A stretch of 64,000 nt of DNA. It comes from Rhizobium sp. GN54 (lineage in GTDB: Bacteria; Pseudomonadota; Alphaproteobacteria; Rhizobiales; Rhizobiaceae). Under the pieces are notes generated by a model. The model was not told the origin of the DNA. It saw nothing but the letters and a program-made list of their open reading frames with translations, and searched no databases. The stretch lies in NCBI RefSeq assembly GCF_021026345.1, contig NZ_JAJNCZ010000002.1, positions 248,001-312,000 of the forward strand, in the 5' to 3' direction. The position numbers and the translations under genes are program-made. This document shows positions 1 to 8,219 of this stretch, in pieces (the stretch's first letter is position 1; every line of letters starts with the position of its first letter).

Positions 1-501
1 GAGCGAAACGACGGAACCGCCGGGCTTCTTGTCGCCGTCGTCGCCGGTGGCTGCGGTCTCGCCGTTGCCTTCCGGGGCCTTCTCGAGCGGATAGGCGGTG
101 ATCTCGGCGGTATCGGCTTCGTCCTCTTCCTCGTCCTCGCCGGCTGCGACGTCGAATTCGAGCTCGAAGCTGACCGAGGGGTCGTAGAAGCCGCGAATGG
201 CGTTGAAGGGGATCACGAGCTTTTCAGGCGTGTCGGAGAAGGAAAGGCCGATCTCGAACAGGCTCTCGGTGACCTTCAGCTCCCAGAACTGGTGCTGGAT
301 GACGATGGTCATCTGCTCGGGATACTTGGACTTCAGGTGCTGCGAGATGCGCACGCCCGGCGCGCCGGTGAGGAAGGTGATGAAGAAATGATGATCGCCG
401 GGGAGGTGGCCCGTTGCCGCCACTTCGCTCAAGACTTTGCGGATGACGCTGCGAAGCGCGTCCTGGGCGAGTATGTCGTAGCGGATGTGGTCTTGCGCCA
501 T
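1..501 (-). CDS. sspB: SspB-type ClpXP adaptor protein (C-terminus beyond left edge)
   Basis: Alpha-proteobacterial SspB tethers ssrA-tagged proteins to the ClpX unfoldase for ClpXP degradation in the cytoplasm. The 167 visible codons start MAQDHIRYDILAQDALRSVI and contain the family core GDHHFFITFLTG, PGVRISQHLKSKYPEQMTIV and HQFWELKV, followed by SLFEIGLSFSDTPEKLVIPF. This is the beta-rich tag-binding fold. An acidic linker of Glu and Asp follows near residues 125-135, as expected before the short C-terminal ClpX-binding tail, which is cut off by the window edge. The ATG at 499-501 has AGGAAAG about 10 nt upstream. It lies on the same strand as the tmRNA gene just upstream, whose tag it is expected to bind. 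The family call is made by recognition; tag binding is known for the family. Confidence 0.9.
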   Translation of the reverse strand, partial: MAQDHIRYDILAQDALRSVIRKVLSEVAATGHLPGDHHFFITFLTGAPGVRISQHLKSKYPEQMTIVIQHQFWELKVTESLFEIGLSFSDTPEKLVIPFNAIRGFYDPSVSFELEFDVAAGEDEEEDEADTAEITAYPLEKAPEGNGETAATGDDGDKKPGGSVVSL

Positions 502-693
502 CAGAGCCCGTCTTTCCTGCTGTTTCACATGTCTGTTCGCATTTTTTTGCCTTTTGCCGAAAACCGGCGCCGGCGTCAAACGCGATCGGCCGTTTCCGGC
601 CGGTTATTCCTCCAGCATTCCTCCGGCACGCGCCTGCGCGTTCGCCTGCTGCGAGTCATCCCGAATGACAGCTATAAACCATTTCGAAAGAGG

Positions 694-1040
694 GGAGAAG
701 GTGAAGGCTTCTGTTGCCAGGTGCCTTCGGACCCCGCCTTACGGTGCTACCCGCAAGGGCTTGATTTGAAGTGTCGCACCGCCGTTAGGCAGCGAGACGT
801 GCTTCAGCATAGTTGTCGTTTGCAACTACAATTTTAGCCCGATAACGGTGGTACAATGCCGAGCAAAAAGTCGATCTTTACGCCCTTGTCGATCCTATTT
901 CGCCCCCATCAAAAGCCGATCCGCGAAAGATCGGTTTTTGGTGGAGGCGCCGGGTACCGCCCCCGGGTCCAATGGGTTTATTACACCGCCCGTTTATTGC
1001 CATAGCTGCACGAGGCAGCAGCAGAGATATAGGCGCTTCC
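694..1040 (-). ncRNA. ssrA: tmRNA, circularly permuted two-piece form
   Basis: This RNA rescues stalled ribosomes and adds a degradation tag. Reading the minus strand, the acceptor piece comes first and ends at 939 with CGCCTCC, discriminator A and CCA. A spacer of about 31 nt (908-938) follows. The coding piece then begins at 907 with GGGGGCGAAATAGG. GGGGGCG (907-901) pairs with CGCCTCC (949-943) over seven positions, including one G-U, which rebuilds the tRNA-like acceptor stem across the permutation. A T-arm-like GGACCCGGGGGCGGTACC precedes the acceptor. The tag reading frame at 823-785 encodes ANDNYAEARLAA plus TAA, a rhizobial-type tag. The outer ends (694 and 1040) are estimates from the usual sizes of the two pieces; the internal ends are read directly. 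Confidence 0.95.
785..823 (-). other. tmRNA tag reading frame
   Basis: Twelve codons GCA AAC GAC AAC TAT GCT GAA GCA CGT CTC GCT GCC then TAA encode ANDNYAEARLAA. With the alanine charged on the tRNA-like part, the tag added to stalled chains would be AANDNYAEARLAA. The C-terminal LAA is the ClpX recognition signal, and the AANDNY part is the region contacted by SspB in this group. Confidence 0.93.
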
Positions 1041-1239
1041 GGGGCCCAAGAAAAGGTCTTTGTGACATTTTTTGAGGCAGCCGGACGGTTGAAAACCGGC
1101 TTGCGCGCGGGATTGCGCTTGACTTGCCATCTTTGCGTGAAACACTGCCGCCGTTGACCCTAGAGCAATGAATCCATTCACACATCGGATTGCTCTCATA
1201 TCGACCCGGCCTGCCGGGCCAACTGACAGAGGAGACAGC

Positions 1240-1551
1240 ATGACCGACTATCTGGCAGATGTTCGCAAGTATGACAGTGGCGCCGACGAGGCCGTCGTGA
1301 AGAAGATCGTCAGTCACCTGGGGATCGCGTTGCGCAACCGCGATTCCTCGCTCGTCTCCTGCTCGGACCCTGAGGAACTGGATCGGGTGAAGGAAAAATG
1401 GTGCGGCAAGAAGCTCGGCGTGACCGGCGACGCCGCCGACAAGGCCGTGGAGAAGGTCTGTGCCGCCATGGCCGACGACCGCACGAAGTCGCGCGTCACC
1501 TTCTACTATCTCACCGCCAAGGAACTGGACAAGCTCGGCGCGCTCGCCTGA
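1240..1551 (+). CDS. DUF2853 family small protein
   Basis: This is a 103-residue, soluble, mostly helical protein starting MTDYLADVRKYDSGADEAVV. It has the DUF2853 pattern: an N-terminal YLADVRKYD, a middle region with two cysteines (CSDPEEL and KWCGKKLG), and an ending RVTFYYLTAKELDKLGAL. No signal peptide or membrane segment is visible. The ATG at 1240 is preferred over an upstream ATG at 1168 because GAGGAGAC sits directly before it and family members begin at this point. The function of the family is not known to me. It stands alone between ssrA (other strand) and thyA, about 135 nt before thyA. Confidence 0.82.
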   Translation: MTDYLADVRKYDSGADEAVVKKIVSHLGIALRNRDSSLVSCSDPEELDRVKEKWCGKKLGVTGDAADKAVEKVCAAMADDRTKSRVTFYYLTAKELDKLGALA

Positions 1552-1685
1552 GCCGGGCCTTTCAGGTCGCCTGCCGGCCGGTCCTGGCCGGCAGGCCCAA
1601 AAGAACTGGAAACTTCCCTTTTGCCGTTGGTCGCAGGCCGCGCTCGCCCTAGATTAGGAGCGACACCAGAATCGGCGACCGACCC

Positions 1686-2480
1686 ATGAAGCAGTATCTC
1701 GACCTTCTCAGCCACGTGATGACGAACGGCACGAACCGTTCCGACAGGACCGGCACGGGCACGCGCTCGGTCTTCGGCCACCAGATGCGCTTCGACCTGT
1801 CGGAGGGCTTCCCGGTGCTTACGACGAAGAAGCTGCATCTGCGCTCGATCATCCACGAACTGCTGTGGTTCCTGCAGGGAGACACCAATGTCGCCTATCT
1901 GCGCGACAACGGCGTCACCATCTGGGACGAATGGGCCGACGAGAACGGCGACCTGGGGCCGGTCTACGGCTACCAGTGGCGCTCCTGGCCGGCGCCGGAC
2001 GGGCGTCACATCGACCAGATCGCAGCCGTCGTCGACAGCATCCGCAAGAACCCGCACTCGCGCCGCCATATCGTCTCCGCCTGGAACCCGGCGCTCGTCG
2101 ACGAGATGGCGCTGCCGCCCTGCCATTGCTTGTTCCAGTTCTATGTCGGCGACGGCCGTCTCTCCTGCCAGCTCTACCAGCGCTCGGCCGATATCTTCCT
2201 CGGCGTGCCGTTCAACATCGCCTCCTATGCGCTGCTGACGATGATGGTGGCGCAGGTGACCGATCTGTTGCCGGGGGATTTCGTCCATACGCTGGGCGAT
2301 GCACATATCTATTCGAACCATTTCGAGCAGGCCGAACGGCAGCTCGGGCGCACGCCGAAGCCGCTGCCGTTCATGAAGCTCAACCCGGCGGTGAAGGATC
2401 TCTTTGCCTTCCGGTACGAGGATTTCGAGCTCGTGGGCTACGAGGCCGACGCGAGCATCAAGGCGCCGATCGCGGTCTAG
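1686..2480 (+). CDS. thyA: thymidylate synthase
   Basis: It methylates dUMP to dTMP with 5,10-methylenetetrahydrofolate, producing dihydrofolate in the cytoplasm. The 264-residue length is the normal bacterial ThyA size. Visible motifs are [18 protein letters not shown] near residues 21-38 (phosphate-binding arginine loop), [12 protein letters not shown], the active-site segment [13 protein letters not shown] with the nucleophile expected at Cys146, the [19 protein letters not shown] helix, and the GDAHIYSNH nucleotide-binding segment. It is followed, after a GST gene, by folA, which regenerates the folate that ThyA oxidises, so the two enzymes form a cycle. The sequence before the ATG has no strong ribosome binding site. 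Confidence 0.98.
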   Translation: MKQYLDLLSHVMTNGTNRSDRTGTGTRSVFGHQMRFDLSEGFPVLTTKKLHLRSIIHELLWFLQGDTNVAYLRDNGVTIWDEWADENGDLGPVYGYQWRSWPAPDGRHIDQIAAVVDSIRKNPHSRRHIVSAWNPALVDEMALPPCHCLFQFYVGDGRLSCQLYQRSADIFLGVPFNIASYALLTMMVAQVTDLLPGDFVHTLGDAHIYSNHFEQAERQLGRTPKPLPFMKLNPAVKDLFAFRYEDFELVGYEADASIKAPIAV

Positions 2481-2546
2481 TCGCAGTCCGGGGCGGCTCC
2501 GGGTCCCGGACTCTGGAGCGCTTTTGGCCGGCAAAGGGAGGATACC

Positions 2547-3134
2547 ATGCTCACGCTCGTGCATGCGCGGCAGTCGCGCTCGTTTCGCATGCTCTGGCTG
2601 CTGGAGGAACTGGAGGCGGACTACGACATCCGCCTCGTCAATATCCGTCGCGCCGACGGCTCCGGCGGGCCCGATCCGGACAATCCGCATCCGCACGGCC
2701 AGGTGCCGGCGCTGATCCACAACGGCACGGTGGTGACCGAATCGACGGCGATCGCGCTCTACCTGACGGATCTCTTCCCCGGCTGCGAGATGGGGCGGGA
2801 CATCGGCACGCCGGAGCGCGGGCCGTATCTTTCCTGGCTCTCCTACTATTCGGGCGTCGCCGAGCCCGCGGCGATCGGGCACATGAGCGGCTGGACAGCG
2901 AGCAATGCGGAGGCCGCGCGCCTCTACCAGGCGATGGCGGAGCGCTTCATCGCGACGCTGGCGCGCCAGCCCTACCTCATCGGCGAACAGCCCTGCGCGG
3001 TCGACGTGATCCTTTCAAGCTCGCTGATGTGGTTCCGCGGCATCCTGCCGGACAGCCCGGCCGTCGACGCCTATATTGGCCGCATGGCGGGGCGCCCGGC
3101 GCTGGCCCGCGCGCAGGCGCGGGAGAATGGATAG
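2547..3134 (+). CDS. glutathione S-transferase family protein
   Basis: This 195-residue cytosolic protein has an N-terminal thioredoxin-like domain (MLTLVHARQSRSFRMLWLLE, then GQVPALIHNGTVVTESTAIA, in which the cis-proline loop VPAL and the E-S pair bind glutathione) and a helical C-terminal domain from about residue 80. It is slightly shorter than typical GSTs of 200-220 residues. The start is supported by AAAGGGAGGATACC before the ATG. It lies between thyA and folA in the same direction with a 29-nt gap to folA, so it is probably co-transcribed. The substrate cannot be read from the sequence. Confidence 0.88.
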   Translation: MLTLVHARQSRSFRMLWLLEELEADYDIRLVNIRRADGSGGPDPDNPHPHGQVPALIHNGTVVTESTAIALYLTDLFPGCEMGRDIGTPERGPYLSWLSYYSGVAEPAAIGHMSGWTASNAEAARLYQAMAERFIATLARQPYLIGEQPCAVDVILSSSLMWFRGILPDSPAVDAYIGRMAGRPALARAQARENG

Positions 3135-3163
3135 CATGAACCGGCATGGCAAGAGGTGCGGGC

Positions 3164-3685
3164 ATGAGTGAGCCGAAGATCGTCCTGGTGGTGGCCGCGG
3201 CGCTGAATGGCGTGATCGGGCGCGACGGCGACCTGCCGTGGCGGCTGCCGTCGGACCTGAAGCGTTTCAGGCGGCTGACGATCGGAAAGCCGGTGGTAAT
3301 GGGTCGGCGGACTTACCAGTCGATCGGCCGGCCGCTGCCGGGACGGCCGAACATCGTCGTCACGCGCGACACCGCCTTCCGCCCCGACGGCATCATCGTG
3401 GCCCGCTCGGTGGACGAGGCGCTGGTCTATGCCCGGCGCGAGGCGCAGGCGCTCGCCGCCGACGAGATCTGCATCATCGGCGGCGGCGACATCTACCGCC
3501 AGACCATCGCGGAGGCCGATGCCATCCATGTCACGGAAGTGCAGGCCGAGGTCGAGGGCGACACCCGTTTCCCCGCGATCGATCCCGAGGTCTTCGAGGT
3601 CGTGACCGAGGAGGAGATCCCGCAAGGGGAGAAGGATAGCCACCGGATGCACTTCCTGACCTATGCGCGGCGGAATTCGACGTGA
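3164..3685 (+). CDS. folA: dihydrofolate reductase
   Basis: It reduces dihydrofolate to tetrahydrofolate with NADPH. The 173-residue protein has the classic motifs: VVAAALNGVIGRDGDLPWRL (substrate and Met20-type loop, with Asp of LPSDLKRF as the catalytic acid), GKPVVMGRRTYQSIGRPLPG (NADPH phosphate site), NIVVTRD, and the IIGGGDIYRQTI glycine-rich loop. The ATG at 3164 follows AAGAGGTG. An in-frame ATG at 3146 would add MARGAG but has a weaker site. It is downstream of thyA and a GST gene in one direction. Strong family match. Confidence 0.96.
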   Translation: MSEPKIVLVVAAALNGVIGRDGDLPWRLPSDLKRFRRLTIGKPVVMGRRTYQSIGRPLPGRPNIVVTRDTAFRPDGIIVARSVDEALVYARREAQALAADEICIIGGGDIYRQTIAEADAIHVTEVQAEVEGDTRFPAIDPEVFEVVTEEEIPQGEKDSHRMHFLTYARRNST

Positions 3686-3753
3686 TTTTAGCCTTCTAAA
3701 GCCCTGTTCACGAACTATTTTGCCGCATCTGCGCCGGAAGTTGGGCCGCCTCC

Positions 3754-3785
3754 GTTGAAAGCCGCATGGGGGATACATATAACGG
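3754..3785 (+). promoter_or_regulatory. candidate heat-shock (RpoH-like) promoter before hflK
   Basis: GTTGAA at 3754-3759 is followed by a 16-nt spacer and CATATAACGG at 3776-3785. This resembles the alpha-proteobacterial sigma-32 pattern CTTGAA-N16-CYTATNTNNG with one mismatch in the first half and two in the second. It sits 70 nt before hflK, whose family is linked to membrane protease control, so heat-shock expression is plausible. This is inference from pattern only. Confidence 0.35.
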
Positions 3786-3854
3786 GTTCACATCATGTGA
3801 CCGCGGCACTGCCGTGCCGCATGAGAGCGGGAGATTCCAGAGAAAGAGGTATTG

Positions 3855-4991
3855 ATGCCCTGGAGCAATCAGAATGGCGGCGGCGGCCCTTGGGGGGGCG
3901 GCGGCGGCAACAATCAGGGACCATGGGGGCAGGGACCGAACCGCCCCCGCGGCAACGGCAGTGGCGGTCCGCCGGATCTCGAGGAGATCATCCGGCGCGG
4001 ACAGGACCAGCTGAAGAACGTGGTTCCCGGTGGCTTCAACGGCGGCATCTTCGTCATCGCGGCACTGCTGATCGGCGTGTTCTGGCTGATGAACTCGATC
4101 TACACCGTCCAGCCGGACGAGCGCGGCGTCGAACTGCGTTTCGGCAAGCCGAAGGACGAGGTCTCCATGCCCGGCCTGCACTTCCATTTCTGGCCGTTTG
4201 AAACCGTCGAGATGGTGACGATCACCGAGCAGCAGCAGAACATCGGCCGCAAGGGCGCCTCGGTGAACGCCGAGGACAGCGGCCTGATGCTGTCCGGCGA
4301 CCAGAACATCGTCAACGTGCAGTTCTCGGTGCTCTATTCGGTCACCGATCCGCGCGCCTATCTGTTCAATCTCGAAAACCCGTCCTCCACCTTGCAGCAG
4401 GTGTCCGAAAGCGCGATGCGCGAGGTCGTCGGCCGCAGGCCCGCCCAGGACATCTTCCGCGACAACCGCCAGGCGATCGCGGAAGCCGTAAAGGCGACGA
4501 TCCAGGCGACGATGGACGGGTACGGCGCCGGCATCTCCGTCAACACCGTCGCGATCGAGGATGCGGCCCCGCCGCGCGAAGTGGCCGACGCGTTCGACGA
4601 AGTGCAGCGCGCCGAGCAGGACGAGGACCGTTTCGTCGAAGAGGCGAACCAGTACTCCAACCAAAAGCTCGGTCTTGCCCGCGGTCAGGCCGCGCAGATC
4701 CGCGAAGAGGCGGCCGCCTACAAGAACCGCGTCGTCAACGAGGCGGAAGGCGAGGCGCAGCGCTTCATCTCGATCTACGACCAGTACCGGCTGGCACCCG
4801 ACGTGACCCGCCAGCGCATGTTCCTTGAAACCATGGAGGGCGTCCTGAAGGGCTCCAAGACCGTCGTCATCGACGAAAAGCAGGGTGGCCAGGGCGTCGT
4901 GCCCTTCCTTCCGCTCAACGAGCTCAGCAGAACTCCGCCGGGCCAGGCGCAGGGTCAGATCCAGGGCCAGGGACAGGGAGGTACGCAGTGA
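3855..4991 (+). CDS. hflK: FtsH modulator HflK
   Basis: HflK and HflC form a large SPFH/prohibitin-type membrane complex that encloses and modulates the FtsH protease. The 378-residue protein starts MPWSNQNGGGGPWGGGGG with the usual Gly/Asn-rich N-terminus. It then has one membrane segment (GGIFVIAALLIGVFWLMNSIY, about residues 62-82, cytoplasmic N-in), the SPFH domain beginning VQPDERGVELRFGKP, a coiled-coil stretch rich in Glu, Gln and Ala, and a Gln/Gly-rich tail. The ATG at 3855 is used rather than the adjacent TTG at 3852; AGAAAGAGG precedes it. Its stop overlaps the hflC start (TGATG), which indicates translational coupling. Confidence 0.96.
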   Translation: MPWSNQNGGGGPWGGGGGNNQGPWGQGPNRPRGNGSGGPPDLEEIIRRGQDQLKNVVPGGFNGGIFVIAALLIGVFWLMNSIYTVQPDERGVELRFGKPKDEVSMPGLHFHFWPFETVEMVTITEQQQNIGRKGASVNAEDSGLMLSGDQNIVNVQFSVLYSVTDPRAYLFNLENPSSTLQQVSESAMREVVGRRPAQDIFRDNRQAIAEAVKATIQATMDGYGAGISVNTVAIEDAAPPREVADAFDEVQRAEQDEDRFVEEANQYSNQKLGLARGQAAQIREEAAAYKNRVVNEAEGEAQRFISIYDQYRLAPDVTRQRMFLETMEGVLKGSKTVVIDEKQGGQGVVPFLPLNELSRTPPGQAQGQIQGQGQGGTQ

Positions 4992-5929
4992 TGGGAAGCC
5001 GTTTGCCAGCCATCCTCGTCGGCATCGCCGTCGTCCTGTTCCTCGTCTATTCGTCGGTGTTCATCGTCAATGCCCGCGAGCAGGCGATCGTCGTCCGCTT
5101 CGGCGAGATCCAGTCGGTGAAGACCGAGCCGGGCATCTATTTCAAGCTGCCCTTCGCCTTCATGGACGCCGACCGCGTGACCTACGTTTCCGATCAGGCG
5201 CTGCGCTTCGACCTGGACAACATCCGCGTCCAGGTTTCGGGCGGCAAGTTCTATGAAGTCGATGCCTTCGTCGTCTATCACATCAGCGATGCGCGCCGCT
5301 TCCGCGAGGCCGTCTCGGCCGACCGCGATGCGGCCGAGGCGCGGCTTCGCACGCGTCTCGACGCAGCGCTGCGCCGCGTCTACGGTCTGCGCGGTTTCGA
5401 GGCCGCCCTGTCGGAAGAGCGCGCCTCGATGATGCGTGAAGTGCGCAACGAACTGACGCCGGATGCGGAAAACCTCGGTCTGACGATCTCCGACGTCAGG
5501 ATCCGCCGCACCGACCTGACGCAGGAAGTCTCGCAGCAGACCTTCGAGCGCATGAAGGCCGAGCGTCTCGCCGAGGCCGAGCTCATCCGCGCCCGCGGTA
5601 ACGAGCAGGGCCAGACCCGCCGCGCCATCGCCGACCGCCAGGTCGTCGAGATCGTGGCCGAGGCCCGCCGCGAATCGGAGATCATCCGGGGCCAGGGCGA
5701 CGCCGAACGCAACCGCGTCTTCGGCGAGGCCTTCGAACGCGATCCGGGCTTCTTCGGCTTCTACCGTTCGATGGAGGCCTACCGGCAGAGCCTCGGCGTC
5801 TCCGACACGACGCTGGTGCTGTCGCCGGATTCGGAGTTCTTCCGTTACTTCGGCGACGTCAACGGCGGCGCTGCCGCAGCCGGCGCTCCGGCGCCTGCTG
5901 CACCGGCGGCTCCCCCGCCGGCGGAGTGA
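4991..5929 (+). CDS. hflC: FtsH modulator HflC
   Basis: This is the partner of HflK in the SPFH complex around FtsH. It is 312 residues: one N-terminal membrane segment (PAILVGIAVVLFLVYSSVFI), the SPFH core VNAREQAIVVRFGEI and EPGIYFKLPF, the motif SDVRIRRTDLTQEVSQQTFE, and a helical region RMKAERLAEAELIRARGNEQ. It ends in an Ala/Pro-rich tail, GAPAPAAPAAPPPAE. The ATG at 4991 shares its A with the hflK stop. The next gene in the operon is a DUF2065 protein whose likely start lies 11 nt downstream of the hflC stop. Confidence 0.96.
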   Translation: MGSRLPAILVGIAVVLFLVYSSVFIVNAREQAIVVRFGEIQSVKTEPGIYFKLPFAFMDADRVTYVSDQALRFDLDNIRVQVSGGKFYEVDAFVVYHISDARRFREAVSADRDAAEARLRTRLDAALRRVYGLRGFEAALSEERASMMREVRNELTPDAENLGLTISDVRIRRTDLTQEVSQQTFERMKAERLAEAELIRARGNEQGQTRRAIADRQVVEIVAEARRESEIIRGQGDAERNRVFGEAFERDPGFFGFYRSMEAYRQSLGVSDTTLVLSPDSEFFRYFGDVNGGAAAAGAPAPAAPAAPPPAE

Positions 5930-5940
5930 TCCGCAGGACC

Positions 5941-6126
5941 ATGGCGGATTTGCTGACGGGGTTCGCATTCTTTCTGGTGATCGAGGGGCTGGTGTACGCA
6001 CTGGCCCCTTCGTCCTTGAAGCGAATGGCGGCGCTGCTGCCGACGGTCCCGGAGGCGCAACTGCGCCTCTTCGGCCTCGGTTCCATCGCGCTCGGCGTCG
6101 GCCTCGTCTGGCTGATCCGGGGCTAG
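5941..6126 (+). CDS. DUF2065 family small membrane protein
   Basis: This 61-residue protein starts MADLLTGFAFFLVIEGLVYA, the characteristic DUF2065 opening, followed by PSSLKRMAALLPTVPEAQLR and a second hydrophobic helix FGLGSIALGVGLVWLIRG. It is therefore a two-helix inner-membrane hairpin. The ATG at 5941 fits the family; a GTG at 5926 overlapping the hflC stop would add five residues. DUF2065 genes occur regularly between hflC and a DegP-type protease, as here, which suggests a role with membrane quality control. The function is unproven. Confidence 0.85.
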   Translation: MADLLTGFAFFLVIEGLVYALAPSSLKRMAALLPTVPEAQLRLFGLGSIALGVGLVWLIRG

Positions 6127-6351
6127 GCGCGTGCCTGGTGGAGTGCCTTGTGGATAAGGCGGGCGGTGCGATTGCGGGATGCCGCCCCACCGGCGCATCT
6201 GTCCGGCAGGGGCTGCGGCCTGATCGCGGGCCGATCACGAAGATTTAACGGACGACGGCTGGACGGCCGCGGTCCGGCGGTTCCAATATCCCCAATTCCG
6301 CCGCATCCATGGCGATGATTGAGGGTCCAGCGAAGCGAAAGGACAGCGCAG

Positions 6352-7968
6352 ATGGCATCGAGCAGCAGGTCACGACACTACGGCACGCGGGTGCTGGCGA
6401 CGGCGCTTTCGGTGCTCGTCGCGGGCACGGCGCTGCCGTTCGCGGCCGCGCATGCACAGGCGCAGATCGCACCGCAAGGTGCTGTGCAGCCGACGCCTCC
6501 GGCCGGAACGCCGGCACCGCCGCCGCCGGGCGGCGCGATCCAGCCGCCGGCGATGGCGCCGCTGCAGTCGCCGCAGGGGCCGGAGTCGGTCGCAGATCTC
6601 GCCGAACGCCTGCTCGGCGCGGTCGTCAACATCTCGACCTCGCAGAACGTCAAGGCCGACGACGACGCGCCGACGCCGCAGGTGCCGGAGGGCTCGCCGT
6701 TCCAGGACCTCTTCGACGACTTTTTCAAGGGCCAGGAAGGCGAGGGCGGCAACGCGCCGCGCACCGTCAATTCGCTGGGCTCCGGCTTCGTCATCGATCC
6801 GGCCGGCTTCATCGTCACCAACAACCACGTGATCGAGGGGGCCGACGACATCGAGGCGAACTTCGCCGACGGCTCGAAGCTGAAGGCCACGCTCGTCGGC
6901 GTCGACAGCAAGACCGACCTGGCGCTGCTGAAGGTCGAACCGAAGGACCCGCTGGTGGCGGTGCCCTTCGGCGATAGCCGCCAGATGCGCATCGGCGACT
7001 GGGTGATGGCGATCGGTAACCCGTTCGGCCTTGGCGGCTCGGTGACGGTCGGCATCATCTCGGCGCGCGGCCGCAACATCAATGCCGGGCCCTACGACAA
7101 CTTCATCCAGACCGATGCCGCGATCAACCGCGGCAATTCCGGCGGGCCGCTGTTCAACATGAAGGGCGAAGTGATCGGCATCAACACGGCGATCATATCG
7201 CCGTCGGGCGGCTCGATCGGCATCGGCTTCTCGGTGCCGACGGAACTGGCGCAGAACGTGATCGGGCAGTTGCGCGAATTCGGCGAGACCCGCCGCGGCT
7301 GGCTCGGCGTGCGCATCCAGCCGGTGACCGACGAAATCGCCGAGAGCCTCGGCATGGCCGATGCGAAGGGGGCGCTGGTGGCCGGCGTCATCAAGGGCGG
7401 GCCGGTGGACAACGGCGTGCTGAAGACGGGCGACGTGATCATCCGTTTCGACGGCAAGGACGTGGTCGAGATGCGCGACCTGCCGCGGGCGGTGGCCGAA
7501 AGCCCGGTCGGCAAGGCCGTCGACGTGGTGGTGATCCGCGACGACAAGGAGGTCACCGTCAAGGTGACCCTCGGCCGGCTGGAGGATGGCGAGAAGATCG
7601 CGGAAGCCAAGGCCACGCCGGATGCGAAGCCGGAGGACCAGGCGGCCCCCGGGCAGGCGCAGCCTGCGGCCCCCGTCGTTCTCGGCATGACGCTCGGCGC
7701 GCTCGACGAGGCGACGCGCAAGTCCTTCTCGATCGCCGATACGGTCAAGGGCGTGGTGGTCACCGCCGTCGACGGGGCCTCGGCTGCCGCCGAACGGCGG
7801 GTCCAGCCGGGCGACGTGATCGTCGAGATCGGCCAGGAGGCCGTGTCCTCGCCCGAGGATGTGAGCAAGCGCATCGGCGAGCTGAAATCGCAGGACCGCC
7901 GCAACGCGCTGCTGATGCTCGCCGACAAGACCGGCGCCTTGCGCTTCGTCACGGTCCGCATCGAATAG
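6352..7968 (+). CDS. degP: DegP/HtrA-type periplasmic serine protease (Do family)
   Basis: This 538-residue secreted protease and chaperone acts on misfolded envelope proteins. It has a signal peptide (basic SSSRSRHYGTR, hydrophobic VLATALSVLVAGTALPF, cleavage near AHA-QA), a long Pro/Ala/Gln-rich linker to about residue 75, and a trypsin-like domain with the triad His159 (TNNHVIEGAD), Asp189 (SKTDLALLKV) and Ser263 (NRGNSGGPLF). Two PDZ domains follow (starting near residues 315 and 440), joined by a charged and Pro/Ala-rich linker. The ATG at 6352 has AAAGGACAG upstream and directly precedes the signal peptide. It follows hflKC and DUF2065, so a shared stress role is likely. Confidence 0.95.
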   Translation: MASSSRSRHYGTRVLATALSVLVAGTALPFAAAHAQAQIAPQGAVQPTPPAGTPAPPPPGGAIQPPAMAPLQSPQGPESVADLAERLLGAVVNISTSQNVKADDDAPTPQVPEGSPFQDLFDDFFKGQEGEGGNAPRTVNSLGSGFVIDPAGFIVTNNHVIEGADDIEANFADGSKLKATLVGVDSKTDLALLKVEPKDPLVAVPFGDSRQMRIGDWVMAIGNPFGLGGSVTVGIISARGRNINAGPYDNFIQTDAAINRGNSGGPLFNMKGEVIGINTAIISPSGGSIGIGFSVPTELAQNVIGQLREFGETRRGWLGVRIQPVTDEIAESLGMADAKGALVAGVIKGGPVDNGVLKTGDVIIRFDGKDVVEMRDLPRAVAESPVGKAVDVVVIRDDKEVTVKVTLGRLEDGEKIAEAKATPDAKPEDQAAPGQAQPAAPVVLGMTLGALDEATRKSFSIADTVKGVVVTAVDGASAAAERRVQPGDVIVEIGQEAVSSPEDVSKRIGELKSQDRRNALLMLADKTGALRFVTVRIE

Positions 7969-8054
7969 GACGCAACGCCGGGGTGCGCGCGTCACGCTTG
8001 CAGGCGTGGCGCTGCGCCGCGTGGCTCTTTTCGCGCAAGGACTTACGCGGCTGG

Positions 8055-8076
8055 ATACCGGCTCGGGGGCCGGTAT
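8055..8076. repeat. short intergenic palindrome of the type scattered in rhizobial genomes
   Basis: ATACCGGC at 8055-8062 and GCCGGTAT at 8069-8076 are perfect 8-bp arms around a 6-nt loop. The surrounding CTGGATACCGG...CCGGTATGACGG resembles the common alpha-proteobacterial dispersed intergenic palindrome. It lies in the convergent gap between degP and the acetyltransferase gene. Its copy number elsewhere cannot be seen here. Confidence 0.5.
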
Positions 8077-8219
8077 GACGGAAGAAGAGGGGCAGCCGGA
8101 GGGGTGTTTTGCGTCTCGCGCGGAATGAAGATTTAGCGCGGGGGAATGGATTTTTTCAGTTTTTTCCGTGGCTTGTCCGGACAGTCGCCGAAATCGATTC
8201 ACCGACTTCGCATCCCGAT

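Noticed and set aside
540-610. T-run and GC-rich inverted repeat as a terminator of ssrA
   Set aside because: On the ssrA strand the run after the stem is A, not T, so it cannot work as an intrinsic terminator for ssrA.
1506-2882. Minus-strand open frame of 458 codons across thyA
   Set aside because: It lies antisense to thyA, the DUF2853 gene and the GST gene; composition is that of a reverse-strand shadow.
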